Counted from the first letter of the stretch, positions 45,983-58,317 are shown. The stretch: 64,000 nt of DNA from Capitulum mitella (GCA_030062745.1 CP099848.1:11863501-11927500), one strand, 5' to 3'. The notes: generated from the sequence alone by a model not told the origin. Numbers and translations are program-made.

Positions 45983-46560
45983 GTATCACTTGCTCCTGCT
46001 CGCCAATTTCCAGCATCCCAGCGGCAGCACTTTTGCGACAATGAAGAAGGGGGGTTACTTCTGGCCACCTCGCGCTTCACGTGCAAGCTGCATCCCCGTT
46101 TTGGCCTGAATCCATCGAAATTGATCGCCCAGATGTCTGTCCACCTTTCCAAGCCATCTTCGCACCAAACTGCGCCGTTTGCTTGCCGGCAGTTGGCCAA
46201 TAGGAAACACAGGAATGTAAAAGAGGCGCACGTGCGCTGCACGTGACCTGTTAGCCATGCCCATCATATGGGACATCGTTGGATATCCGTAGGGCTAAAC
46301 TATCTGCCACCAAATTTCAGCCGCCAAGGTCAGTTCTGACGGCACTCGGATGCCTCCGAGTCCAGATCGAAGCACGTTTCTTTGGATCACCACGTGGTTC
46401 GCACGTGGGTGCCGACCACAAAAGCAAGTACCTGCAAGTGGTGCCCATGTTGTCACTGAGTCTTGAGTCAACAGCGCCCGCTGTTTGACCTGCACCCGTG
46501 ATTAACTGAATTCTGCCGATGTCCGGCTCGCGCCACGTTGCACGTGCCACGCGCCACTAA
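45983..46560 (-). other. Possible upstream part of the retroelement relic
   Basis: Minus frames of 120, 73 and 66 codons overlap here (45880-46495). One starts with a hydrophobic Cys-rich stretch that mimics a signal peptide. No reverse-transcriptase motif such as Tyr-x-Asp-Asp was found, so this may be decayed or unrelated. Confidence 0.25.
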
Positions 46561-47228
46561 TCACTTCGAAACTTGCACCACAATCTGTGCGCCGAGTCGA
46601 CGCACCCGATACTGTCAGTGTCGCGATCGGCTGGTGCGTTCGGGCGTTGGTCGCTCGGTAGTTTGGACACACTGACGGACTAAATGACTGACTGGCGAAC
46701 ACCTCGATCTAAACTTTCCCAAGGTACCGCCATGTGTGAAATCTCCCTCGCTAAAAGCGTGCAAAGCACGCTTCATTCTTCGGTTTTCAGAGACATTATT
46801 TGCATGGTCATTTCTTTAAATCCGCTTTTGACCTTGACTGTCGGCCGACAAACTACGTACCGTTGCTCTAGTGGTTAAGCCGGGTTTCGGTGTTGCGTAC
46901 TATTAGATTTGCTTTCATCTGTATTGATTTGCAAATAATATTACGGTTTTAAAAAGCGTAAGCGCTGAGAAGGTTTGAGACAGGATGACCCTGACCCTGT
47001 GTACCAATATTGCCGATAAATAAACGCAGTTCAGGGGCTATTTATAAATTACATTCAATCAATCAATCAGTCAAGCAAGTACTCTGGTTTTCATCAATTG
47101 CATGACTGCTTTCATCTACTTCTCTCGCTCCTGTCGTCCATGAATTAGTTGGGGCTCCCCAGTAATCGTGTTTGGGGCATGCATGACGTGACGTTGCGAG
47201 CAGGTTGTTTATGGCCTAATGTTGAATC

Positions 47229-48031
47229 CAGCGGCACTGGAAAATATCGACGGCAAAATATCGAATTGTGAAATGTCTATTCCGTAAAATATCGACACGG
47301 TACAAAACTCGGCACGGAAAATATCGATGCACTAAATATCTACATGGTGAATAATTAATTTCAACTGTTTGGGGCACGGACGTTGATATCTTAGAAAAAA
47401 AAGAGTTACGGGCATTCTGCTAGAACACCAGACTTAACCTAAACTAACCTAGACTAGTCTTAACTCTTACGGCACGTCTGCGGCAAACCGACTATTACGT
47501 CTGCGGCAAACCACCTGCTACGTCTACGGCAAACCGACCACTATGACTGCGGCAAACCGATTACAAGGCCAACGGCAAACCAATTACTATGCAAACCGAT
47601 AATTACGCCGTACTATCGTGAAACTGTTGCTGTAAAAAAACGTGAGGCAACAATTGTGGTGCGACTGGACAATAATGGACGCATTAACCCTTGCCTGCAG
47701 ACAGCGTTTCGCCAGTTTCCTCTGCGGAGCTGGGATGGTTACCTCTGTGCCCAGCAGCTGGTATGTCTGTTCCTGACGATATTCCGCGTGTCGATATTTA
47801 TCCTGTCGATATTTTGCGATGCCGATGTTTTGCGTTCTCGATATGCTGTGTCGATGTTTCGTCAAATCGATATTTTGCGTGCCGATATTTTGCGAATCGA
47901 GATTTTTAGGTGTCGGTACTTTGCAGTCGATATTAAGAGTATCGATATTTAGCGTGTCCATATCTTGCGTCAAATATTTTTCCCGTCGATATTTCCCGTG
48001 TTGATATTTTGTCCGTATACCGTTTTGCTGG
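47229..48031. mobile_element. Foldback-like element with inverted arrays of ATCGATATTTTG-type repeats
   Basis: The left arm (47241-47350) has about seven copies of a unit like AAAATATCGACGGC. The right arm (47775-48014) has about fifteen copies of its reverse complement, GTCGATATTTTGCG, spaced roughly 16 bp. Short outer ends CCAGCGGCACTGG and, inverted, CCAGCAAAACGG frame them. The centre has a 23 bp tandem array and about 170 bp of unique DNA. Long TIRs made of tandem units are the hallmark of foldback/Galileo-type transposons. No target duplication was recognised. A 151-codon minus frame over the right arm is only the translated repeat. Confidence 0.6.
47468..47605 (+). repeat. 23 bp tandem repeat
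   Basis: CGGCAAACC starts at 47481, 47504, 47527, 47550 and 47573, exactly 23 bp apart, and a last partial copy lies at 47590. Each unit reads CGGCAAACCGAC, a TAC/TATGAC segment and CTG. The array lies at the centre of the foldback-like element. Confidence 0.9.
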
Positions 48032-48049
48032 TAGAAACTCAATAACCAT

Positions 48050-51000
48050 TGACTACAGATGAAATAAATTCGCGGTCCAAGTTAAGAAATCTGCACTTTG
48101 AAAACATGCATGAATTATGAGAACTTCACTGATTCGAATTCAGCGACACATCATGGGATGAACGACAGGTTGCTCACATCCGCTTCATGTCATGCATGTC
48201 CGAACAAGTTGTGTTCCATTTCTCTGTCTCCGAGGGCTCCACGGCCAAACTGTTCAGAGAGGGACAATCTCTTCTGAGTCCCCTCGGTGGGTCTAAGATA
48301 ACAGCACGTGTGAAGTTTTTTCAGAAATTTAGTAACATTACTTGGACTTTGGTGATGGAATTTGCTGAGATTCACCGCATGGTGGGTTTTCCTGAAAGTG
48401 GCTGTGAATAATTCAAGCATCATTTCAGGCAAAGATATTCACTGCCGTTTCAACCGCTTTCTTTATGAATAAATCATTTGGGGAGAGTTACTAGCATGTC
48501 GCTTACCTTTTATAGGAAAACACGCATTTCCGTCTAGTTCCGTCTAGCTTCAGACAGAGTGCCCGAATACAGCGAGCAAACGCAGCCATGCAATCTCAAA
48601 TTCACCGAAGACATTCAAAAAAGATTACGTGCGAATATGCCTGTTCGTGGGATCCAGTATAATACAATACAATCAATGAAAATCAGAGTCCTGGATGTCT
48701 GACTGGATGTTATTGGCAGATTGCTGACTCTTGGGATATATTATATATCGGAAGCCGCCTTCAACGATTACAGGCTATAACTTCGCAGTCTCAACTTAAA
48801 GCCCATATTAATGAGCGAGGTCACAAGGAAATGTTTCTCACCCTTTTGGTTTCTCCGTTTCCAATACACGGTTTCCAATATAAGCCAGTGACCAAAAATT
48901 TTCAGTGCCCATACCTACACAAAACAGCTAGTTGTTGGCAAAACAAAATAATAAACTACGTCACCATAGGCCTGGTTATATGAAGTCATCACCGGAATCC
49001 CTGACGTGATTTTCAGCTTTTGTTATGACTCTTGTTTCTGTCTTTTCTTTTTGACACGGCTTGCGAGAAGCTTATAGAAGATGGTCCGAAGGCCGCTTAT
49101 ATCAGTTGCACTAGTCTACGTGACATCGAGGGAGGTCAACGACGATTATTTGCGAGCTTCGCGCAGTGCTGATAAAGCTTCTTTTCGGAATCCATTGGTT
49201 GGTTATTGGGGCTCAGGGGAGCACCGACTTCAAGGTCATTCGGCGCCCATCGGAAACCATTCTGGGTCGATCGGCCAATACTGAATATACGAAGAAATAA
49301 CTACCATTTCTGGGCCTTTTGTGAAATTCTACACCAGTTAGATAAAGTGAAGACAAAAATGAGGTCACTTCCCAATCTGACCTTGTCGCCTAGCTTGATC
49401 TCTGGTCACTGCAGTTATTTTCTCAGGGTGACTGGCTGCCGATTGCAGTTTGAATCATCGAGACCGTACCGTTGGTTCTCCAGAAAGGCGAAGGAATTTC
49501 CTTTTCTCTTCAGTAACTGAAAGGCGGCGAAATAACCCAGCAACAGTGCTAGGCTAGAGGTAAAACAGTCCCTTAAAAGGGAAGGTGAAAACTCGTGAAA
49601 ACTGCATGAGCCAATGTCAGGTGGCTATAAAGATCAGGCAACGGTAAAAGGGCATCAGCGTGTTTGAAATCCACGACCTCCCACATCTAAGGCTATCACT
49701 GCACGTTTCCACAACAGCATAATGTATGACTTAATCAGAACGTTATTTATATGTCATGCAATGATGGGCTAGGGTACTCTTTCAATGGGGCAAAATGAAT
49801 GTTCTAGCTCGGTCGACTCTTCATACATGGACGTCGCTGATCTACAAATGCCACTGATAACGTTCCTAGTCCCAAATAAAAATGAACCTATCATTTTGTC
49901 ATCCCTACCCGTTCATGGGTAGGCAAGAGTGTGTTTCCATGCCCGTGTGGCCCAATTACATAAAATACCATGGTTAAATGCACACCACTTCAAGAATCAC
50001 GTCGAGTCACATCAACTCCCCGCTATTCTTTTTTTATCTACTCCCGTCACCGATATTTGTGATGGGTACTGCGAGCCGGGCACGCAGCAGCAGGTAAATA
50101 ACGCCGCCCGGATCGCAAAGAATACCATGTTCGGGTATGAACTGGGATCAGTGCAAAATAAAGGAAATTTTACATGGGAAAGAAACAAAAAATGAGGAGG
50201 TCATATACAGCGCAATGTTGACGATATATTTCAGTTTCAACACGATACGTGGGAAAGGCATCAATGACATGAATCAATTCAGCTGGCTTCATCGGTTACT
50301 TTTTCGTTGTTCCTATAACTGAACTCTATATTTGTGTGAAATGAAATCTGTTACAATTATCGATGGTTGTGCTATTTCTTGAGGCACAAGAAATTCTAAG
50401 AAATACTTTACCAATTATGTGATTCCTTGTTTAAGGAACCGCTATTGGTAGAGAGAAGAGCTTATAGTTTGAGGCTGAGAAGAGAATATGAAAATGGTTT
50501 GTTCTCTGGTGTTGGTTGTTCCTTTATGCAATTGAAAGATCGACATTATGAGAGGAGGCCGTGTCTGGTTTAAGAATCGAAACAACATTGCCATATTTTG
50601 CTCCTGAACAATGTCAGGAAATCCGAGTAAAGAATATTTTATGAATAGATCGCATGACGGATATAAATAAGGTTCGTGGTCAACAATCCTTAACCCTCTG
50701 TTATGCAATTTTACAGCTTCTTTTCTGGAAATGCAATTCTGGAAATGCGACTGTTCCCCAAATAACTGCGCATTACTTCAGAAAAGGTAGTACAAGAGTG
50801 TTGCAAAGTAGATTTAACCCTCTGCACGTTAGCGAGTATATAATTCTTCCCTTCAGACCAATGAAATTTCTGATGGTTGATATTATATTGATATGACCCA
50901 GGTTTAGTCATCGTCATTTATAATACTTAGCAATGTGACTTTTACTTCGGCGAAGGCTAGTGTTGTTCAGAATTATATCTAAACCAATTTCTACAAGTGC

Positions 51001-51740
51001 ATGAGAAAAACTTGATATACGGTTTCTGATGCATTAAGAGATAATCTGTGAAAACCACTGGTCTGTTTCATGAAGATATTTTGTCACATTCCGTTTCAGG
51101 GTACATAAAGAACACGAATTTATCAAAATATCAAAATATCCAACTGACTGTTAAATATATTACGGAGTCACCGGCCGCTACGACAAAATACGGGCCTGAG
51201 CAGGCGAAGAACCGTCACACAACAGCTTTAAACAGGGCAGCCGAAAAGAACGTGCAGAAAACCGCAGAAAATCACTTTTAACTTCCGTACGTGACAGTTC
51301 TGAGACAAAGTACATTAGGGATTGTCCTGTTAGACTACAGGTTACAACTTGGCTATCTACTTTTAAAACAAGTGCTACGGTACGGAGGAAAGGAACGAGG
51401 GAGAGAGATTTCCCCTTTCAAAACGACAGAGATTAAACAAAAAAAAACACCGGGAGACACCAGCGTTCTGGTCTCAAGCATCGGTTTACATTTCACCTAT
51501 GTATGGCATATAAACTGTTGCAGTGATCTTGACGACCACGGTTAATATCTATTATCTAATATCTCATATCACAGCTGGACCCCAGGTTCGAAGGTTAAGA
51601 TAGGCTTTTTCTGGGTTGGAGGTGCCGACCGCATGTGCGCGCGCCACGTCCAGACTGAGTCAATGATTCATTTACCTCCCAAAAATTAACCAGTTAGGGC
51701 AATGATATGAATCTGGGCTACGCGTTCGCCATGCAACTTT
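48050..51740. other. Intergenic, no gene recognised
   Basis: Mostly AT-rich. Short plus frames of 60-104 codons occur but none has a domain. A CAGCAGCAG|GTAAAT donor-like site at 50084-50095 follows a frame that crosses a pyrimidine tract without a usable acceptor. Confidence 0.35.
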
Positions 51741-52135
51741 GCTGGTTACAACTCCAAGGCTGAGGCGTGATGGTTCTGACGACCTATAGCCGCATTAGTT
51801 GTACTGGACTGAGACGAGCATCGCGCAGCTGGCAGGCGCTGGCCACTGCCACTCAGGGCATCCCCACGAGCCGTAATCTCATCACAAAGTAACCCGCAGA
51901 TGGCTGCCCTGTGGCTGCAGCCTTCCAGAAGACGTTCGCCACGAATCCGCTCAGGAGCGGTAACGTGGCCCACGGCGGCGGCATGGTTCGGATGCGCCAG
52001 CACAACCTGCGCGCCGATTGCACGGAACACTTGTGCGAGTCGGTGGCAATCGGCCGCACCGTCTGGGTGCAGCCAACATCCATGCGGCACAAATGGGAAG
52101 ACAAAGGCGAACAAACGGTCCCAGTTACTCAACAT
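51741..52135 (-). other. GC-rich patch with a protein-like minus frame (unassigned)
   Basis: A 129-codon minus frame contains HRLAQVFRAIGAQVVLAHPN, which has an alternating hydrophobic pattern. A second minus frame and two plus frames are open over the same bases. I cannot decide between them and see no splice or start signal that does. It may be a transposon fragment. Confidence 0.25.
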
Positions 52136-52195
52136 GTAGCACAGTTACTTTGTAGTTTACAACATGTAGTTCCCAGTTACCCAACATGTAGCACA
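52115..52195 (+). repeat. Short tandem duplication, 52 bp unit
   Basis: CCCAGTTACTCAACATGTAG (52119) recurs as CCCAGTTACCCAACATGTAG (52171), with an extra CAACATGTAG between them. Confidence 0.75.
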
Positions 52196-53274
52196 GAACG
52201 CCTGTCTTTTCGCGCCCATGCGCGTGCGCTCAAACCGCTGTTCTGGCTCCTAGAAATGTTACGTGGGAGTATTTTTCTAAATGCAGTTTTAGATCTGTCA
52301 AATGCGTTGGTCTGGCCCTACGAGCGACGCTCGTCTTTGCAAGTCCATGAAGAGAGGGATCAAAGATTAGCATTGACTCTGGCGTTCCAAACCGGACGTG
52401 AACAGGCAGATACCAACCCTGAGACCACTTTGAATCCGTATTTGTAAAAACTGATAACATAGGAACTCGAACATGTTATTGCACTGCAAAGTGTTCCACT
52501 CGTATCTCCACGTGACAGCTTACATACCTCGTGGGGATAATGGCCCACGTCTTCATAATGGCGCACGTAGCCCTCGTACATGCCGTGCCCCGCACTCGCG
52601 CTCAGGAATCACTCCCAAGTTACCCTGACAGGCCAAAATACCGGCTACCCTCCACCGAACCACGGCGCCAGCCACAAACGCGCACGGCTCGACTGACGCG
52701 GCCGCCAACTACACTCCACTGGACACCGCCACCGTCCCAGAACACAGCCGGCCGCGAGCGTTGCTATTCGAGCTGAGTGGATGGCCAGCCCACCGCTGCG
52801 GACGACAGCCGACTGACGGAATCAGCTGATCGGGACGCGAGGGCCGCACGGGCGAATCGCCTGTCCGCTTGTGGCGAGAAAGAGCCCTTAACGAAGCAGA
52901 CTCTTGACGGGGAGGAGCCTGCGAAGCCCGAACCGTATGCGACGTCTCGGCCGAGGTTTACCCCAGGAAGGGTAATTCAGTGCTGAGTCTTTCCCTGTGA
53001 CGTCCCAGGGATAAACGTCAGAGCGAGACGGATCAGAACGTCTCGTCAGCACATCGGGAGCCTTCGCAGGCATGTCGATTTGTATTCTTTTGTAAGGGCC
53101 CTGCCTCCCATGTTAATTTGGACCCCCATCGTTGACTCGGCCTCTTATTTTCTGTCAATTTTAAAGGGAAATGGACGATAATAGCAAAAGAAACTGCCGC
53201 AGTAGAAAAATGATAGGCAGAAAGTACAGAATAATGCATAAAATGATTTATGTATATTTCTCCTATATGCACAT

Positions 53275-56200
53275 AGGTGGGCATCGTTACTAAAAAATGT
53301 AACTTCGTTACTCGTTACTCCGTTACTCAAAAAAGCCAGTCCGTTACTCGTTACTCCGTTACTCTGCCTTAAAAAGTAACGGAAGTTACCGTTACTCCGT
53401 TATTCCGTTACTTTTTTAAATGCAGTGAAAACCAAGCGAACGCGGGTTTTAAGTCTTTTATGCAGCTTTGTGGTTGCAAAACGCATTCCATATACAAAGG
53501 GAAGAAACAAAAAGCGCTTACCCAAAAAACTCCGCTAGCTGCCCACTGCCCTCACCAGCCGTTGTAGAGTCGGCGGCGCCGGGACAACAGCCGCGGCGGG
53601 TATTCTACCACTGTGTTAGCCACAATGTTCAAACCAACGAATTCCTGTTCATTGCCCGCGGCGCCGACGGAGCGGGAACAACCGGCGCTGGAGCGGACGC
53701 ATGCAAAATGCGACAAACAGCGGACATCTATCGACTGGGTTTGATCAACAATGCCTCTCGAAGTATCCGCCCTGAACATAATGGTCTCCGTTCAGAGCTC
53801 GTTTCGGTCTCGCGAACTTCTTGTTTTGTTTTGAAATTATGTGTGTGTATTAGTTTGTGTACGAGCGCGCGCGTGGAGGTAAGATTCCTGATACCCCTGA
53901 CGGTTTTTTAATACCAAACGACGAAGGACTCAAACAAACATGACTGATATGGATTTTATTATTGTGAAATAAAAGACTAAAAAAGGTGCTTTAGTACCTC
54001 TTCAGCACCCTTGAAAACACAAATTAGCTATAAAAACATGGTCATAAGTAAGATGCAACGGAGGATGTTAGCCGTTCACAAGTGGAACATTTTGGAACGA
54101 TGACGTTACCTGACATGACCCCTGTGAAAGGCCAAAATTGATATCAATGAACTCGCTATTGTCTTACGGTTCAGTATATGTCGCTTAAGTACAGCTTTTC
54201 AGGGACAAGGTATTGTGTCTATTTACCTAATTCCAAGGACGTGTTTTGACCTTTCATGGCGTCTGGTGGCCTCAAAATTGACCTGAGGTCAAAACTCTTG
54301 AATGTTTTCGTCTCGGTTTGACAAAACCTTTCCGCCGGTGTTTTCCTTTTTTCCGTGCGATATATGGAAGTCGAGATCCTGGGAGGTGCGGAAATCCGCG
54401 CTCCCCCTCCGGCCGGGCAAACGGCATTCTGAGCCCCGGCCGGAGACGGGTTAAAAACACTTCATTTAACCCTATTCTCTGTGGGGGGGGCAGGTTCTGC
54501 TACCCGTGTCTTTTTGCTTGTCGCTCCCACACTGTTTGCCGCAGCGCCACAAGATTTTCTGGCATTTCATGGAATTGATACACAAGTGTTTTGTCAACAT
54601 TTAAAAAAAAATCGGTCCCGCAGAGGCGGTTCCAAGCCCCCGTTTTCGGCGGTAATGTGCTGTGCGTGAAGCTGCAAAGTTGTGCGGTTCACTATCGTGA
54701 CATTCTGAGTAGAAAAGTCTGAGTAGAAATAAAGATCACTGACTCATTTATATAGTCATACACATCCTAAACAATGCGTATGCACACACATTTTCAGGCG
54801 AACGCACACCCAGGTACTGAAAAAAATGGGGGAGCACACTATTGTGCTTATGGTGCCCTCCCAATTTTGTTTACCTGGATCCACCTCTGCGCTACATATA
54901 AACTTAAACTGGCTTGCTAGTTGTACATCTGATGTTAAAATCACCCAAAACAAACAAAAACAAAGGAAATTTCTTATTTCAAAAATCACCCTTCTTGCCC
55001 TCCCTGGAACTGCCTATGGTTTTCTATTTTAAATTCCAGCTTTCGGTATATAAAAGACTTTGACATTCCAAGCTGAACCGTGTTATTCCCATGAAAATTG
55101 ATTGGTAAACACGGCCGCAGTGACCTTTCAAAAATCCCCAAATTTTGGAGTTTGTTTGCCCCCACGCCCTATTTTTGCAATTTTTGAATTTTTGGGGTCC
55201 GGAATTGGAGATCTCGTTGAAACATATTAAATGGCATTCATCCCATCAACATTGGACGAATGCATCTCGAGATCTCTGGAAGGGCGGGGAGGGAAGGGGG
55301 CAGAATTGGTAATCTTCACCTTTCGGCCAATGCATATTTTTCGAAGGTGCAAAAGTGGCAACGGCTCATATCATGTTTGAGTTTGGGTCCTCACTTCTGT
55401 GTCTACAAAAAATAATGTGTCAGCCGAAAGGTGTTTCGGCCAGTTGATATTTTTTTCGGGAACGCAGGAGTGGTAACTCGAATCGCATGGACAATGTAGC
55501 CTGTCCTCCAAGTTAAAAATGATTTAACCTAACCTAACCTAAAACCTACTGTATGGTTGCAGGGATTGCCCTAGATGGGCATGTAAAACTAATTTTTTGT
55601 TAGGTTCAATTTGCCTGTTTTTTGGTTTGGTTAGCTCGTATCGGCTGAAGGCAAACATGTGTCAACTGAATCAAAATTCAAGAGTTACCTAACCAAGTCA
55701 GTTTACACATCCAGTAGGGGCCAGTGCTTAGAAAAATACCTGAATGGGCTAAATTGTTCACACAACTTGTGTTGCCACTTCCGCGTCTCCAAAAATTACG
55801 CGTAAGCGTCGGCCGAAAGGTAGATTACCGCAGATCTGCCCCCCCCCCCCGGGTACTGTGAATCTTACTGCCTGCAGAGAATATGGTTAAGGCAAATTTA
55901 AGGCAAATAGTCCAAGCAATAGTCGACAAGCTTCATAATTATGCTTCACTACTGACAACTTATTGTGCACATTCTGTTCTCACCTGGAAATACCGTAAAT
56001 AATGCTTCCTCTATGATATGCCTTGCCTTTGAAAGGCTACTCTTGTGACCCTTGATTATAACCTCTTTCGGTCGGCACAGGACATACGTAAAAATGACGT
56101 TTTTCCCCTCCTCCTTAAACTCAAAGTACGTTTCTAGATGTGGCCATGGGTGACCCAGACCGGGCTCGTCCTCTGCCTCCAAAGCTCAGGCACCGTCAGA

Positions 56201-56983
56201 CTCGGAGTCAAGGTTTTCGACCTCCAGTGGCGGCGTAAAGACGCCTTGATGGGACATTTTAGTGTCAGGTAGTTAAAATTTCAGACCAGTCAAGAATCAG
56301 TCACCACTCCATCGCCCTATGGACATCACAGATCCAAGGCCATGGCGGCAGTAATCATGTGCTCAGCAGCCTTGGGTGATCTTGGCGGTGAACCGTGTGG
56401 CGGTGGTAAGCAATCCGTGACTAACTTGAGACAACGTTGAAAACTGCCGTCAGCTGGCTGTTCCAGTATAAATGATAATAACTTTGATATCTTTTAGCCT
56501 GAAAAATGACGACTGGTTAATTTATAATTTTAAGTCATATCAAACTTACGCATAATTCAATACTTTTGTCCCAAAAGAGACCAAAGTCAGCTGGCCTTTT
56601 TACTGAACCATTGCTGCCAGCTTGCCGTCAACGTTTATCAGCTGACGAATATTGTCAACAAGTCTACTCTGCGATTGTCAGCTGAGTGCGCGCCCAGCCG
56701 CGCTTGTATCGCCGCACGCTATTGGGTGTTGGCTATTCAAGTAGCCAATGGCGTGTGCCGATGCAAATAAAGCCTGACGGTGTCTGTAAGGAGTTAAAAA
56801 AGTAACGGAGTAACGGAGTAACGGAGTAACGGACCAAAAAGTAACGGAGTAACGGACCACAAAAGTAACTTCCGTTACTCAGTCCGTTACAGTAAAATAA
56901 AAGTAACGGGTCCGTTACTCCGTTACTCAAAAAAGTAACTTCGTTAGTAACGGAGTAACGGAGTAACGGACCAGTGCCCACCT
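53275..56983 (-). mobile_element. hAT transposon (3709 bp) nested in the (TA)n MITE
   Basis: Both ends read AGGTGGGCA inward, followed by many copies of CGTTACTC/GTAACGGAG. The flanking octamers ATGCACAT (53267-53274) and ATGTATAT (56984-56991) differ only by two C/T transitions. The 8 bp duplication, the AGGTGGGC-type end and a BED-finger remnant on the minus strand all indicate the hAT superfamily. The rest of the transposase was not found, and 54040-54700 contains unrelated half-site-rich and TTAACCC-bearing repeat DNA, so the element is defective and itself invaded. Confidence 0.8.
55984..56257 (-). pseudogene. hAT transposase N-terminal exon with BED-type finger, decayed
   Basis: On the minus strand an ATG at 56257 opens MSHQGVF and an acidic stretch, broken by an in-frame TGA at 56188-56186. 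Beyond it the frame contains GHPWPHLETYFEF, then FTYVLCRP and SSLSKARHI, ending at a donor CCAG|GTGAGA (55983). Order and spacing match the N-terminal BED zinc finger of hAT transposases (Trp-Pro, Tyr-Phe, Cys-x-x-Cys, Ser-Asn-Leu-x-x-His). The first zinc Cys is replaced by Tyr and the Asn-Leu by Lys-Ala. With the stop codon and lost ligand the protein is not functional. No downstream catalytic exons were seen. Confidence 0.6.
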
Positions 56984-57224
56984 ATGTATATATCATATAT
57001 ATAATATAATACAATATATATCCTTTTTACATATACATTTATATAGATGGGGATATATGCAGTCTTGTATTTGTAAATAGTAGCAAAAAACTTAAGCATT
57101 TCCGTTTGAGAAAATAAACTGGGCTAAATCCGTTGAGAAACCCACATTTCGAGAAAAATTAGATTGTTGGGCCCTCTGCTCTTCCCCCCCCCTCACCCCA
57201 TCATCTCCAAGATCGACGTCCCTG

Positions 57225-58054
57225 AGCCAGTGTACTGGGAGTGCTCCGAGCGTCGGCTGGTCAGTGGTGCGCCGCTGTTCCAGCTGGTCGGAGCTCTCTG
57301 TTCATCAACAAAGAAAGGAACGGCTCGCCTGCCAGCAGATCAGAAACAGACTCCATCAGAATAGCGACGTGACTTTTCCCATGTTTTCCCAAGGTCACCA
57401 TTGGATATATGAGCGTTGCTGAATGCGTCACGGAAGCTGTTATGTCCTCTCAAACATACTTGAAGGGTGTGAAGGTCTTGCAGGGCCGGAAGTTGATGTG
57501 AATCCGTGATAAAGAACTCACAGTCTTCAGGCTTATTGTAGACCTACGAGGAAGGATTGTAATTAATGCCCAAGTGTGCAAAGTGCGGATTTGACCTCTA
57601 CAAACATTGTCGGTTCTTGCTCATTGCCAACACTCCCGGTTTAGAACCGCATTCCCTTACGGCTTTCAAGATGCTCAGAACGATCTGAATGAACTCCAGA
57701 AGTGCGCTGTGAAGAGGCCGTCTCGTCATCGGTATCCTGGAGCTCAACTCGTGACGTCATAGAGAGCGGCGGTGAAGTCCCGGTCTGCCGGAGGTCGCCG
57801 CTGATTCAGCCATCCTACAGCGACCAGAGGCTCGTGTGGTTGCGTCATTCATGAAGGCACGCGATCATCATGTTTGCAGCATGACGAACTCCAGTTCACA
57901 GGCTCGCTGATTCCGACCCAGTGCTGCCGTCCTGTGCCCATCCCCGGAATTTAGGCAACAGACGGGAAGAGGAAGAGCGGAGGAGATCCCCAGGCCCATC
58001 GAAACGTAGTGACGCAATGTAGATGATGGCGTTGGATGTTTGGTTTGCCGATGG
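57225..58054. other. Intergenic, no gene recognised
   Basis: Moderately GC-rich. A plus frame ends at 57364, but its apparent acceptor lies within the MITE terminus, so it is not counted as an exon. Confidence 0.35.
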
Positions 58055-58317
58055 CAGGCAAGTAGCTAGGATTTTCCTCAGGGGAGGGCCCCATGTCAAA
58101 TTTTGTCACATGCCACCGGCATGTGACAATTTTTTAGGAAAAAGCATCAATTGCGTGTAGTTTACTCCGTATTTAACGCACAGGAAAACATATAACGTTT
58201 GCTTTTGCAACATATATATTTTCATTATTCCGTATTCATGCAGAATCGCTACATATTTAGTGCACACCACTTGGCTCAGGGGGCATGGTCCCATGACCCC
58301 CCTTGGCCATGTCCTTG
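58055..58317 (+). mobile_element. hAT-like MITE, CAGGCACGTAGC family (263 bp)
   Basis: Ends CAGGCAAGTAGCTAGG and, inverted, CAAGGACATGGCCAAGG. Flanking octamers GCCGATGG and GCCGGGGG agree at 6 of 8. The interior is co-linear with the copies at 22006-22235 and 44759-45009, including TTTTGTCACATGCCACCGGC and TTCCGTATTCATGC. Confidence 0.8.

Larger units (their letters stand above)
53067..57224 (-). mobile_element. (TA)n MITE copy split by a 3.7 kb insertion
   Basis: The two ends, CAGGGACGTCGAT read inward from 57224 and CAGGCATGTCGATTTG from 53067, are those of the MITE at 15796-16232. The left half lies at 56984-57224 and the right half at 53067-53274, in the same orientation. Removing the insertion and one duplication leaves 441 bp, against 437 bp for the intact copy. 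Flanking octamers AGCCTTCG and AGCCAGTG match at 5 of 8. Confidence 0.8.

Noticed and set aside
46850-46920. CTCTAGTGGTTAAG resembling a tRNA D-arm / A box
   Set aside because: No T-arm, B box or acceptor stem follows at the expected spacing.
47587-48042. 151-codon minus frame with repeated Asn-Ile-Asp and Lys-Tyr-Arg motifs
   Set aside because: It is the translation of the short subterminal repeats of the foldback-like element, not a protein repeat.
49929-50195. Plus frame ending at CAGCAGCAG|GTAAAT
   Set aside because: No acceptor precedes it in a consistent frame, the donor is weak and the sequence has no recognisable domain.
51746-52135. Minus frame with a stretch recalling bacterial IS110-type transposases
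   Set aside because: The resemblance is short and subjective, other frames are equally open, and the surroundings are eukaryotic repeats.
55524-55546. (CCTAA)3, possible interstitial arthropod telomere repeat
   Set aside because: Three units are too few to separate from chance, and it lies inside a degenerate transposon.
57212-57364. Exon-like plus frame after a long pyrimidine tract ending in AAG
   Set aside because: The tract and the apparent acceptor are the terminus of the (TA)n MITE (ends at 57224), so the splice-like signal is explained by the repeat.
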